Shown here: piece by piece, positions 1 to 5,448 of the stretch
Position numbering within the stretch: the stretch's first letter is position 1
How the letters are laid out: each line of letters starts with the position of its first letter
Assembly (NCBI GenBank): GCA_900546465.1
Contig: URCX01000130.1
Location: 1-5,448 of the forward strand
Origin: an uncultured Bacteroidota bacterium
GTDB taxonomy: Bacteria; Bacteroidota; Bacteroidia; Bacteroidales; P3
Direction: 5' to 3'
DNA: 5,448 nt
Position numbers and translations under genes: made by a program
The notes under the pieces: model-generated
Databases searched by the model: none
Told to the model about the DNA's origin: nothing
The model's input: the letters and a program-made list of their open reading frames with translations, nothing else

Positions 1-449
1 TATTGAAGACCGGAACTGCCGATGCACAGAAAGCATACTTCAAAATCGGCGATTGGAAGTCTTTGGCAAATGAAGTAGGGGGACGAGAAACCTGGCCTCC
101 TGCCAAAGTAGCAGAAAAAATGCAGGTATTGTCTCAATGGTATGCCGCACAAAAAGAAATAAGAATACAGACACTTGCCGAATATCATTGGCATTTTGAA
201 AGCATACACCCTTTCCAAGACGGAAACGGCAGAGTGGGACGTTTAATTCTTTTCCGTGAATGTCTGCGGCATGACATAATGCCTTTTGTAATCGATAACG
301 AGCATAAGATGTATTATTATCGGGGATTGTCGGAGTTTAAGACCTCTCCCGGATTTCTTATAGGCACAATGCAGTCGGCACAAGACACATATACAGCATG
401 GATAAAGTACTTCAATGAAAGCTTGTCGGAAGGCTTGCAAGTGGAATAA
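1..449 (+). CDS. Fic-domain protein (AMPylase-type), C-terminal part, 5' end outside window
   Basis: Fic proteins usually transfer AMP (or another nucleotide part) from a nucleotide to a hydroxyl side chain of a target protein in the cytoplasm. The frame is open from the left edge; the TTG at position 3 is most likely an internal Leu (family pattern LKTGTxDA), so the start lies outside. About 148 residues are visible. The catalytic signature HPFQDGNGRVGR is complete at visible residues 69-80 (bases 207-242): catalytic His69, the GNG anion-binding turn and both arginines are present, so the active site looks functional. Before it, residues 15-40 (GDWKSLANEVGG) resemble the beta-hairpin flap that docks targets. 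The C-terminal YYRGL segment also fits the family. The inhibitory (S/T)xxxE(G/N) helix is not in the visible part, so regulation cannot be judged. The substrate is unknown. The gene ends 45 bases before a strong terminator and converges on birA. Confidence 0.9.
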   Translation, partial: LKTGTADAQKAYFKIGDWKSLANEVGGRETWPPAKVAEKMQVLSQWYAAQKEIRIQTLAEYHWHFESIHPFQDGNGRVGRLILFRECLRHDIMPFVIDNEHKMYYYRGLSEFKTSPGFLIGTMQSAQDTYTAWIKYFNESLSEGLQVE

Positions 450-493
450 AACAAGCAAATCTGAAACAAGTATTTCTGCTGTTCAGATTGACG

Positions 494-523
494 AAAAGCA
501 TGGTTTGACCATGCTTTTTGTGT
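494..523. terminator. Bidirectional intrinsic terminator between fic and birA
   Basis: There is a perfect 11-bp stem (aaaagcatggt at 494-504 pairing with accatgctttt at 508-518) with a 3-base loop. Five T follow the stem core on the plus strand, and four T end the stem on the minus strand. It sits 45 bases after the fic stop and 34 bases past the birA stop, so it can serve both converging genes. Confidence 0.85.
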
Positions 524-551
524 TATAGTGCTTTGATGATATGAAGCGATT

Positions 552-1295
552 TCAGGCTTCCCTATGTGTGAAGACCAATTCTTTCAACTCTACTTTGAGC
601 ATATCGCCGTTCTCCGGCTGCAACAGCAGATGTCCGTAGGGGTCAACGTCTTTTATGGTGGCTTTTATGGGTCTGCCTTTGTAGATGTATTCGGCGGGAA
701 CGTCCTTATAGAGCAGGTATTCGAGGTATTCGGCTTTTATTTTGTCGATTTCTCCTTTGCGGAGGTCGTCATAACGTTGTGCCACCGCCCTGAGAAGCGG
801 CTCGAACAGCTCTGCCAAATCGTATCTTTTGCCCGTCTGTAAACATAAGGAAGTGGGATTGGGTGCAAAGGAGAATTTCTCCTGATTGATGTTTATTCCT
901 ATTCCGCAATATGCCGTATCGACTGTATCTCCTACCACTTTATATTGCAGCAGACAGCCGCATATCTTATCTTTTCCCACATATATATCGTTGGGCCACT
1001 TTATCCGCACATTCTTACCGACGTATTCTTCCACGAAATCTTTTATCGCAAGAGACAAGGCTTGCATAAGGTCGAATTGTCTGCTCGCAGGAAGAAAGCA
1101 AGGCTTCAAAAGGAGTGAGAATGTCAGGTTCTTTCCCTCCTCACTCTCCCATTTATTCGTCCCCTGCCCCTTTCCGGCATATTGATTTTTGCAGATAAAT
1201 ATGCTGCCTTCGGGAAGATTTTCCTTGTCTGCATGTTCCATCAAGGCAGTCTGCGTAGAAGCTGCTGTTTCCAAGCGTATAATCGAGAACTTCAC
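552..1295 (-). CDS. birA: Biotin--[acetyl-CoA-carboxylase] ligase, monofunctional (no DNA-binding domain)
   Basis: This ligase makes biotinyl-5'-AMP from biotin and ATP and attaches biotin to the biotin carrier protein of acetyl-CoA carboxylase and other biotin enzymes in the cytoplasm. At 247 aa it has only the catalytic domain plus a C-terminal SH3-like domain (about 197-247); the N-terminal helix-turn-helix of E. coli-type BirA is absent, so it should not repress bio genes. Visible motifs are STQ at 13-15, the adenylate-binding loop GKGQGTNKW at 41-49 (GRGRRGRKW in E. coli), KWPND at 99-103 with the essential lysine type, GCLLQ at 113-117 and GIGININ at 131-137. The start is GTG. An in-frame TAA lies two codons upstream, and the next Met (19) would delete the STQ motif, so GTG is the only sensible choice. 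It starts 15 bases after the stop of the surface-protein gene on the same strand and is probably co-transcribed with it. Confidence 0.93.
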   Translation of the reverse strand: MKFSIIRLETAASTQTALMEHADKENLPEGSIFICKNQYAGKGQGTNKWESEEGKNLTFSLLLKPCFLPASRQFDLMQALSLAIKDFVEEYVGKNVRIKWPNDIYVGKDKICGCLLQYKVVGDTVDTAYCGIGININQEKFSFAPNPTSLCLQTGKRYDLAELFEPLLRAVAQRYDDLRKGEIDKIKAEYLEYLLYKDVPAEYIYKGRPIKATIKDVDPYGHLLLQPENGDMLKVELKELVFTHREA

Positions 1296-1310
1296 TGCTT
1301 AGGATTTTGC

Positions 1311-3605
1311 TTATTTGGTATTCAACATAAGATTTACCGTTCCTGTTTTCCTTTTCAGCAAACCCTTTCCGTCTCTGTACATAAGCACATAGACATATAC
1401 GCCGTCCGGTGCATAATCCGTATTGTTTATTTTTCCGTCCCACTGTTTCTGCTCAGGGGTGGACTGAAATATTTTGTCTCCGTTCCGAGAGAAGACACTC
1501 AATTCGTATTCGGTATCGTATGCAAGGGTGGGTCCGAAGAAAGCATTGGCATCGCCTGATGCCGGAGTGAAGGAATTAGGTATCCAAATGGTAAATTCCG
1601 GACTTATATGAACCGTGCCATAGGCTGTATCGGGACAGTTTGCCGAATTGAACGCAATAAGTCTGACTTGATACGTTGCAGTATCCGTGCCGGGGTAAGA
1701 GACAATGCCGGAAGCGGCTGTGGAGGTTTGTCCGTCTCCGAAATCCCATATTCTGGAATAGGAATTGACCGTCAAATCACGAAATTCCACATTAGGGTCT
1801 GAGATTGTTGTTTCCTCAGGCGTGAGTTTCATTGCAGCAATCACGGAAGGAATTACTTTGACTTGCACATTCGCAGTAGCCTTACAGCCATATTGGTCTG
1901 TTATCTCCACGGTATATGTTGTTGTTTTTGTCGGAGAGGCATGCGGTTGCTTTACATTCGCATTGCGGGCAAGGCTTTCATCATACGGCTCCGAAGTCCA
2001 GACATAAGCAACGGCTTCATCGGTGTTCAGTATTACCTCATCGCCTACACAGATGTTATCCTTATCGACACTTACCGTCGTTACGGCTGTGTTGATTGAA
2101 AATTTAACGGTGTCTTTCACCTCTCTGCCGCAAGCATCTGTGGCAGTCAGATAAACAATTTGCGGTTGTGCCACCCTGATCATGTTCTCCGCCTCATCAG
2201 TATGATTACCGAGCGACCATTGATAGACGACATCTCCCTGCTGACCTTCGGTTTCTATTTTCAATCTTTCATCTATCGGCAATATATCTTCGCAATAAAC
2301 AATGTCTTCCGTCAGTTCCGTCCAACCATCGGGCATTTGCCTGTACAATTTATGCGTAAAGACTTGCGGTGCTTCCAATTCCAATATCAGAGTATCTCTC
2401 TCCGCACAATCACTCACCTCTTCTGTCATGATGATAAGCGTTTTTATATCTCCCGGTTGATCGTTTTCGTTCTCTATAAAGTTAATACGCAAAGTTGCAG
2501 AAGTGTCTCCTTGGTTGAATGTGAGCTGTGTGCCGGCAGGATTGCCGTTTTGGTCTGTCAAAGTATAGTCAACTCCCTCTTCGGCAGTGCCTCCCTGAAA
2601 TATCAGGGTATGTGTCTCGTTCTCTTCGGCAGGACGGTTGATATACATCGAAATATCATAGCTCGAACAGCCCTTTACAAAACGATAAGAGTTTCCTTCG
2701 GCAGGGGTAGATTGAGGTCTCGACAATGAGAATTCGTCTGTTCTGAATGAACTTGCAGAGAGATAAACAGCGGAATTATACGCATGGTCTCCCACATCGC
2801 AGATTGCCAACTCCAATTTATAGATTCTGCACGGCACAACGAAGACTTTCTCCGTCTCCAATTCCGTTGTATAACCGTTCATCTTGCAGTTATTATTGTT
2901 GTTCATGCGAAAATACTGAGTATTGGTCAAAATACATGGTGTTGCGTTGCCGGCTGCTGTGCCGCCGTTCACCGTATTGATGGTAACAGGCTGGTTCGTA
3001 TTGGGAATGATGGCTATATTTTTGTAATTATAGGTAACGCCCTCATTAGTAAGAAGATTTCCCATCTCATCATACGGACCCGATATAAAGAAACCGAAAA
3101 TATCATTGAATTGACTGCAAACAAAATTCGGGTATTCTTCGGAAGCAAAACTGTATTTGAAAGAAACCTCCACTCCCGATGGAATAAAATCAAAAGCAAG
3201 CACTGCCACATCGTTCATAGACTCTGTATTACCGGTTGCTCTCAGCGTATTGGTAAGCGGAATTGAAATCCCATCTCCGTCGGAAGCAGGATTGGCTTGA
3301 GAACCCTCCGCTCCCATAGAACTACCGCTTGCCGCATCATTACAATCTCCTGTTACCATGACAATGCCTGCCCCTATGGGCATATTGGGAGTGGCAATCG
3401 TCGGATTTGTGAAAGTACCTATCTGATTGCTGTTGACGGTTTGTTGTCCGTTAAACCTTGCATTGGAAATCACAACTCCTCCTCCCGCAAAATATCTGTT
3501 CAAAAGGGTATCCACTCTCATACCGTTCGCAGAATTAACACTCACCTGCGAAAAACAAAACAATGGAAGCATTAGAAGCATTCCGGATAATAATCGCTTT
3601 TTCAT
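1311..3605 (-). CDS. Secreted multidomain surface protein: choice-of-anchor L domain, Ig/PKD-like repeats, T9SS type B (gliding-motility) C-terminal domain
   Basis: This is a 764-aa exported protein. Residues 1-19 form a signal peptide (KKR, hydrophobic core, cleavage likely before Gln20). Cys17 is not in a proper lipobox. Residues about 28-287 match the choice-of-anchor L domain, with SFASEEYPNFVCSQFNDIFG at 152-171, NIAIIPNTNQPVTINTVN at 196-213 and CDVGDHAYNSAVYL at 269-282. Residues about 290-410 look like a Calx-beta-type sandwich (DYTLTD...GDTSATLRINFIEN). Two Ig-like modules follow (about 413-505 and 508-586), then a PKD module (587-667, WDFGDGQ at 620-626). Residues 668-764 are the gliding-motility-associated type B sorting domain (IPNSFTPASGDAN, FSRNGDKIF, WDGKINN, PDGVYVYVL). 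By family knowledge, the protein crosses the outer membrane by the type IX system and ends at the surface or in the medium. No enzyme motif is visible, so an adhesive or structural role is inferred. The ATG at 3605 has an A-rich leader and a promoter about 30 bases upstream. Confidence 0.92.
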   Translation of the reverse strand: MKKRLLSGMLLMLPLFCFSQVSVNSANGMRVDTLLNRYFAGGGVVISNARFNGQQTVNSNQIGTFTNPTIATPNMPIGAGIVMVTGDCNDAASGSSMGAEGSQANPASDGDGISIPLTNTLRATGNTESMNDVAVLAFDFIPSGVEVSFKYSFASEEYPNFVCSQFNDIFGFFISGPYDEMGNLLTNEGVTYNYKNIAIIPNTNQPVTINTVNGGTAAGNATPCILTNTQYFRMNNNNNCKMNGYTTELETEKVFVVPCRIYKLELAICDVGDHAYNSAVYLSASSFRTDEFSLSRPQSTPAEGNSYRFVKGCSSYDISMYINRPAEENETHTLIFQGGTAEEGVDYTLTDQNGNPAGTQLTFNQGDTSATLRINFIENENDQPGDIKTLIIMTEEVSDCAERDTLILELEAPQVFTHKLYRQMPDGWTELTEDIVYCEDILPIDERLKIETEGQQGDVVYQWSLGNHTDEAENMIRVAQPQIVYLTATDACGREVKDTVKFSINTAVTTVSVDKDNICVGDEVILNTDEAVAYVWTSEPYDESLARNANVKQPHASPTKTTTYTVEITDQYGCKATANVQVKVIPSVIAAMKLTPEETTISDPNVEFRDLTVNSYSRIWDFGDGQTSTAASGIVSYPGTDTATYQVRLIAFNSANCPDTAYGTVHISPEFTIWIPNSFTPASGDANAFFGPTLAYDTEYELSVFSRNGDKIFQSTPEQKQWDGKINNTDYAPDGVYVYVLMYRDGKGLLKRKTGTVNLMLNTK

Positions 3606-3633
3606 TTGTATTTGCGTTTGATTTTTGAGAGTG

Positions 3634-3665
3634 CTAAATTACAACAAAAAAAACAATCAGACAAA
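3634..3665 (-). promoter_or_regulatory. Probable Bacteroidetes-type promoter for the surface-protein/birA unit
   Basis: On the minus strand, TTTG (3665-3662) is followed after 20 bases by TAATTTAG (3641-3634), which matches 5 of the 6 fixed positions of the TAnnTTTG -7 element. Transcription would begin near 3628, giving a leader of roughly 20-25 bases before the ATG at 3605. The -33 box is separated by one base from the -33 box of the divergent gldD promoter. Confidence 0.5.
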
Positions 3666-3666
3666 T

Positions 3667-3697
3667 TTTGTGGCAAAAAGATATTTTCCTACCTTTG
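3667..3697 (+). promoter_or_regulatory. Bacteroidetes-type promoter for gldD
   Basis: TTTG (3667-3670), a 19-base spacer and TACCTTTG (3690-3697) match the Bacteroidetes primary sigma consensus TTTG / TAnnTTTG exactly. Transcription should start near 3701-3704, leaving a leader of about 57-60 bases before the gldD ATG at 3761. The position also argues against a longer gldD reading frame starting at 3668, because that start would lie inside the promoter. Confidence 0.7.
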
Positions 3698-3720
3698 CCG
3701 AACGAATGCGGCGAAGATGG

Positions 3721-3736
3721 AAAAGCCGTGCTTTTT
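3721..3736 (+). promoter_or_regulatory. Small hairpin plus T-run in the gldD leader
   Basis: A 6-bp perfect stem (aaaagc at 3721-3726 with gctttt at 3730-3735), a 3-base loop and a run of five T sit between the gldD promoter and its ATG. The shape is terminator-like, but the stem has only two G-C pairs, so it is weak. It may be an attenuator or simply chance. Confidence 0.25.
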
Positions 3737-3760
3737 AAGTGTTTTCTTTCAATAAAAGAT

Positions 3761-4342
3761 ATGAGAAAAACAATCATTCCTATAATTGCAATACTGCTTT
3801 CGGTCTCTTGCGGCAAGGAACCGCCGATGCCGAAACCTAATACATATCTGCGTTTGAGCGTTCCGCAACCGAAGTATCTTCATTACGATGAAAAAAATCT
3901 TCCTTTCACTTTCGATTATCCCGATTACGGTGAAATCATTCCGGTGAAAAGCGATGACAAATCAAGCGTTTGGTTCAATATTCTCTTTGAACGCTATGGC
4001 TTTGAAGCCAATGTAAGCTATGTTCCAATCAAAACGGACACATCTTTGGCATATATGGTGAATGATTGTTACACTTTCTTGGACAGACACAAGAAGTTAT
4101 CGTCGGGAATTGTGGAAAGACAATACGAAAACAAAGAAGCCCGTGTTTATGGCACTGCTTTTGAAATAAAGGGCAGCGAAGTCGTTTCGCCCTATCAGTT
4201 TTATCTCACCGACAGCATGCGACACTTCGTGCGTGTTGCACTGCATTGCAGATTTGCTCCGAACAATGATTCTCTTGCAGCGGTGATTAAGCGTATAGAT
4301 ACGGACTTGGATAATATGATAAACAGCCTTCGCTGGAAATAA
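3761..4342 (+). CDS. gldD: Gliding motility lipoprotein GldD
   Basis: GldD is a cell-envelope lipoprotein that Flavobacterium johnsoniae needs for gliding and that belongs to the gene set linked with type IX secretion; its molecular role is not settled. This copy has 193 aa, the usual size. Residues 1-16 are a lipoprotein signal with Cys17 as the lipidated residue (LLSVSC; Ser at -3 makes it a loose lipobox, as often seen in Bacteroidetes). Family features I recognise are PKPNTYLRLSVPQPKY at 24-39, LPFTFDYPDYG at 47-57, SYVPI at 86-90, VYGTAFEIKG at 129-138, SPYQFYLTDSMRHFVRVAL at 143-161 and the closing SLRW. The frame is open upstream to 3668, but the ATG at 3761 gives the correct signal peptide, follows an A-rich stretch and lies downstream of the promoter. 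In other Bacteroidetes gldD often sits near gldE, ssb and mutY; none is seen here. Instead it is divergent from a T9SS cargo gene. Confidence 0.9.
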   Translation: MRKTIIPIIAILLSVSCGKEPPMPKPNTYLRLSVPQPKYLHYDEKNLPFTFDYPDYGEIIPVKSDDKSSVWFNILFERYGFEANVSYVPIKTDTSLAYMVNDCYTFLDRHKKLSSGIVERQYENKEARVYGTAFEIKGSEVVSPYQFYLTDSMRHFVRVALHCRFAPNNDSLAAVIKRIDTDLDNMINSLRWK

Positions 4343-4358
4343 GTTGCAAAAAAAGAAG

Positions 4359-4430
4359 TACTCTCGGCGGGACTCGAACCCGCAATTCAGGAACCGGAAT
4401 CCTGTGTTTTATCCATTGAACTACGAGAGC
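4359..4430 (-). tRNA. tRNA-Arg(CCG)
   Basis: A complete 72-nt cloverleaf is present on the minus strand. The 7-bp acceptor stem is gctctcg with cgagagt (first pair G-U). The D arm begins gttc with an AATGGATA loop. The anticodon stem is cagga/tcctg with loop TTCCGGT, so the anticodon is CCG (bases 4397-4395), reading CGG. The T arm is gcggg-TTCGAGT-cccgc and the discriminator base is A at 4359. CCA is not encoded; the next bases read CT. A run of seven T follows on the minus strand (4354-4348) and may end transcription. The tRNA begins 3 bases after the corA stop and converges on gldD with 16 bases between them. Confidence 0.95.
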
Positions 4431-4433
4431 ATT

Positions 4434-5192
4434 TTATAACCATCTCTTCCTCTTGAAGTAAAAGAAGAAAAGAATTACTATCACAAACATTACCACTATT
4501 ATGCCACCGAAAGCATACTTTGAATCTTGGAAAGGCAGACCGACATTCATTCCATAGATACTCGATAACACCGTAAGCGGCAACATGATTGTCGAAAGAA
4601 AAGTCAACACCTTCATTATCTCGTTTGTCTTGTTTGTCTGCAAAGAATCGAAAGTCTGACTAAGTCCTTCAATCAATTCTCCGTAGTCTTCGACCATATC
4701 GAACATGCGTTGATATTGGTCCAAGATATTTCCCCAGTAGTCCTCCATATCTTCCGCATAACCCTTTATGCCTCCGGATTCAAACTTATGGAACACTCGG
4801 ACTTGAGGTTTGAAAGTTGTATTCAGCAAAATGATGTTTTTACGCGTCAGACTCAGGTGTTCGATAACCTTTTCCGGCTTTTTGGTAAAAATATCATAGT
4901 TTATGCTGTCCACCTCACCGCCTATGCGAAGTATCAGAGTATAAGTTTCAACCATCAAACGATCCAGCAGATTATAAAGCAAAGCATCTGATGACGCCCC
5001 TATCTTCTCTATCTGTTCCCCTTCCTCCTTGCTCGCAATACCTTCGGCATTATGCTGCACCATCTGCCGCACCTGCTCGAACAAATTCTTAACCACCCAA
5101 TGCGAACGACCGATGGTAACGATATAATCCTTACCCCAAAAAACCTTTACCTCCTTAAGCCTGATGAATTTATTGCTTTTATCGACATGTCC
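4434..5192 (-). pseudogene. corA: CorA-family Mg2+/divalent-cation transporter, 5'-truncated
   Basis: CorA is a homopentameric inner-membrane channel for Mg2+ (some homologues carry Co2+, Ni2+ or Zn2+). From the only canonical start, GTG at 5096, the frame gives 220 aa; family members are usually above 300. Seen here are the long helical cytoplasmic part, the pore helix/TM1 (about 161-180), the signature YGMN at 181-184, the periplasmic loop VGLPFQDSKY, TM2 (about 195-214) and the basic tail KRKRW. In-frame coding with CorA character continues upstream of the GTG (KEVKVFWGKDYIVTIGRSHW just before it) and stops at TAG 5193-5195, with no ATG, GTG or TTG in those 32 codons. The N-terminal alpha/beta domain is missing and the DNA beyond is non-coding. 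I infer a truncated remnant; a shortened protein from GTG 5096 cannot be excluded. The stop is 3 bases before tRNA-Arg. Confidence 0.75.
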
Positions 5193-5295
5193 CTACTTTA
5201 AATTTTCATAACTACACACATATTTATAAAACTTATAAATTACACTTATTGCTTTTTTTCGTTGAAATTTTAAGAAAAATTAAGGTTATAAATGT

Positions 5296-5320
5296 ATTAA
5301 GTGTAATTATTATACTTAAT
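5296..5320. repeat. 25-bp near-perfect palindrome (attaagtgtaat-t-attatacttaat)
   Basis: Two 12-base arms flank one central base and differ at a single position, which would be a G-U pair in RNA. An inverted copy of the core taagtgtaatt (5298-5308) also occurs as aattacactta at 5238-5248. The palindrome overlaps the -10-like element of a possible minus-strand promoter, so an operator is conceivable; no factor can be named. Confidence 0.45.
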
Positions 5321-5337
5321 ATTTACAATTTTTGCAA
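5309..5337 (-). promoter_or_regulatory. Possible sigma70-like promoter in AT-rich DNA
   Basis: On the minus strand TTGCAA (5337-5332), a 17-base spacer and TATAAT (5314-5309) resemble a general bacterial -35/-10 pair rather than the Bacteroidetes type. It points toward the truncated corA. In such AT-rich DNA a TATAAT is easily found by chance. Confidence 0.25.
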
Positions 5338-5363
5338 GTTATTTACTACAAATATAACAATAA

Positions 5364-5398
5364 ATTTACAAAAGTCGTAATAACCCCTATTTGTAAAT
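5364..5398. repeat. 9-bp inverted repeat (atttacaaa / tttgtaaat)
   Basis: Perfect 9-base arms at 5364-5372 and 5390-5398 are separated by 17 bases. The arm motif atttac also occurs at 5321-5326 and 5341-5346, giving three direct copies about 20 and 23 bases apart plus one inverted copy. Confidence 0.4.
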
Positions 5399-5448
5399 AA
5401 AAAACATCCATAAATTGACATCTTTTACAGTCTGCGATAAGCTGAGTT

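Larger units (their letters stand above)
5193..5448. other. AT-rich non-coding stretch at the right edge
   Basis: About 255 bases lie beyond the break in corA. Over 5221-5400 I count 31 G+C in 180 bases (17%), against 26 in 60 over 5101-5160 inside the corA fragment. I see no gene: the longest open frames are about 33 codons, without recognisable motifs. The stretch contains several short repeats and one promoter-like sequence, listed separately. G+C rises again in the last 48 bases, so a gene may lie just outside the window. Confidence 0.6.

Noticed and set aside
2160..2729. 189-codon open frame on the plus strand within the surface-protein gene
   Set aside because: It is antisense to a clearly conserved protein, lacks known motifs and reads as a shadow of the opposite strand.
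2886..2903. Asn run (NNNNN at residues 235-239) as a phase-variable simple repeat
   Set aside because: The codons are a mix of AAC and AAT, so it is not a slippage-prone tract, and similar Asn-rich stretches occur at this place in the anchor-L family.
3543..3557. Cys17 of the surface protein as a lipoprotein cysteine
   Set aside because: The preceding residues PLF do not form a lipobox, and FSQ after it gives a normal signal peptidase I site; T9SS cargo is normally cleaved by that enzyme.
3668..3760. Longer gldD frame starting at TTG 3668
   Set aside because: It would begin inside the promoter and place 31 hydrophilic residues before a good lipoprotein signal peptide; ATG 3761 is preferred.
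4359..4430. tRNA-Arg as an integration (att) site
   Set aside because: No duplicated tRNA 3' end is seen in the window and no integrase; the corA break is on the 5' side, about 760 bases away.
5193..5195. Suppressed or recoded TAG allowing a longer CorA
   Set aside because: The frame upstream of TAG is AT-rich, does not look like the CorA N-terminal domain, and is too short before further non-coding sequence.
5346..5447. Minus-strand open frame of 33 codons entering from the right edge and ending at TAG 5346-5348
   Set aside because: No recognisable motif and very AT-rich; it could be the tail of a gene outside the window but cannot be supported. The ATG-started 32-codon frame at 5323-5421 (-) is rejected for the same reason.
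5200..5448. CRISPR array
   Set aside because: The repeats are 6-12 bases and irregular; there are no uniform repeat-spacer units and no cas gene.

Overview
The window looks like Bacteroidetes chromosome, most likely Bacteroidales or a relative. The evidence is a GldD gliding/T9SS lipoprotein, a secreted protein with a gliding-motility-type (T9SS type B) C-terminal sorting domain, starts preceded by A-rich sequence rather than Shine-Dalgarno motifs, and a promoter that exactly fits the Bacteroidetes TTTG / TAnnTTTG consensus. I cannot name genus or species.

Layout, left to right. Positions 1-449 (+) hold the C-terminal part of a Fic-domain protein whose start lies outside the window. It converges on birA, and the two share a strong bidirectional hairpin terminator (494-518). 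Positions 552-1295 (-) encode a monofunctional biotin protein ligase without the DNA-binding domain. Fifteen bases upstream of it, 1311-3605 (-), is a large surface protein: signal peptide, choice-of-anchor L domain, a beta-sandwich of Calx-beta type, Ig-like and PKD repeats, then the T9SS type B sorting domain. The two minus-strand genes look like one transcription unit. Divergent from them is gldD (3761-4342, +). The two units are driven from a compact region (3634-3697) in which the two -33 boxes lie back to back in a small palindrome. Then, on the minus strand, come tRNA-Arg(CCG) (4359-4430) and, three bases upstream of it, a CorA-type transporter fragment (4434-5192).

The biological theme is type IX secretion: a surface cargo protein transcribed divergently from a lipoprotein needed for gliding and T9SS function. 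BirA, Fic, the tRNA and CorA are housekeeping or unrelated passengers.

The most unusual part is the right end. CorA homology runs in frame past the only usable start (GTG at 5096) to about 5192, where it meets a stop codon and very AT-rich DNA (31 G+C in 180 bases over 5221-5400). The N-terminal domain of the transporter is absent. This looks like a gene broken by a deletion, an insertion or an assembly junction. The AT-rich DNA carries several short inverted and direct repeats and promoter-like motifs but no convincing gene. I found no CRISPR array, no transposase and no clearly new system.
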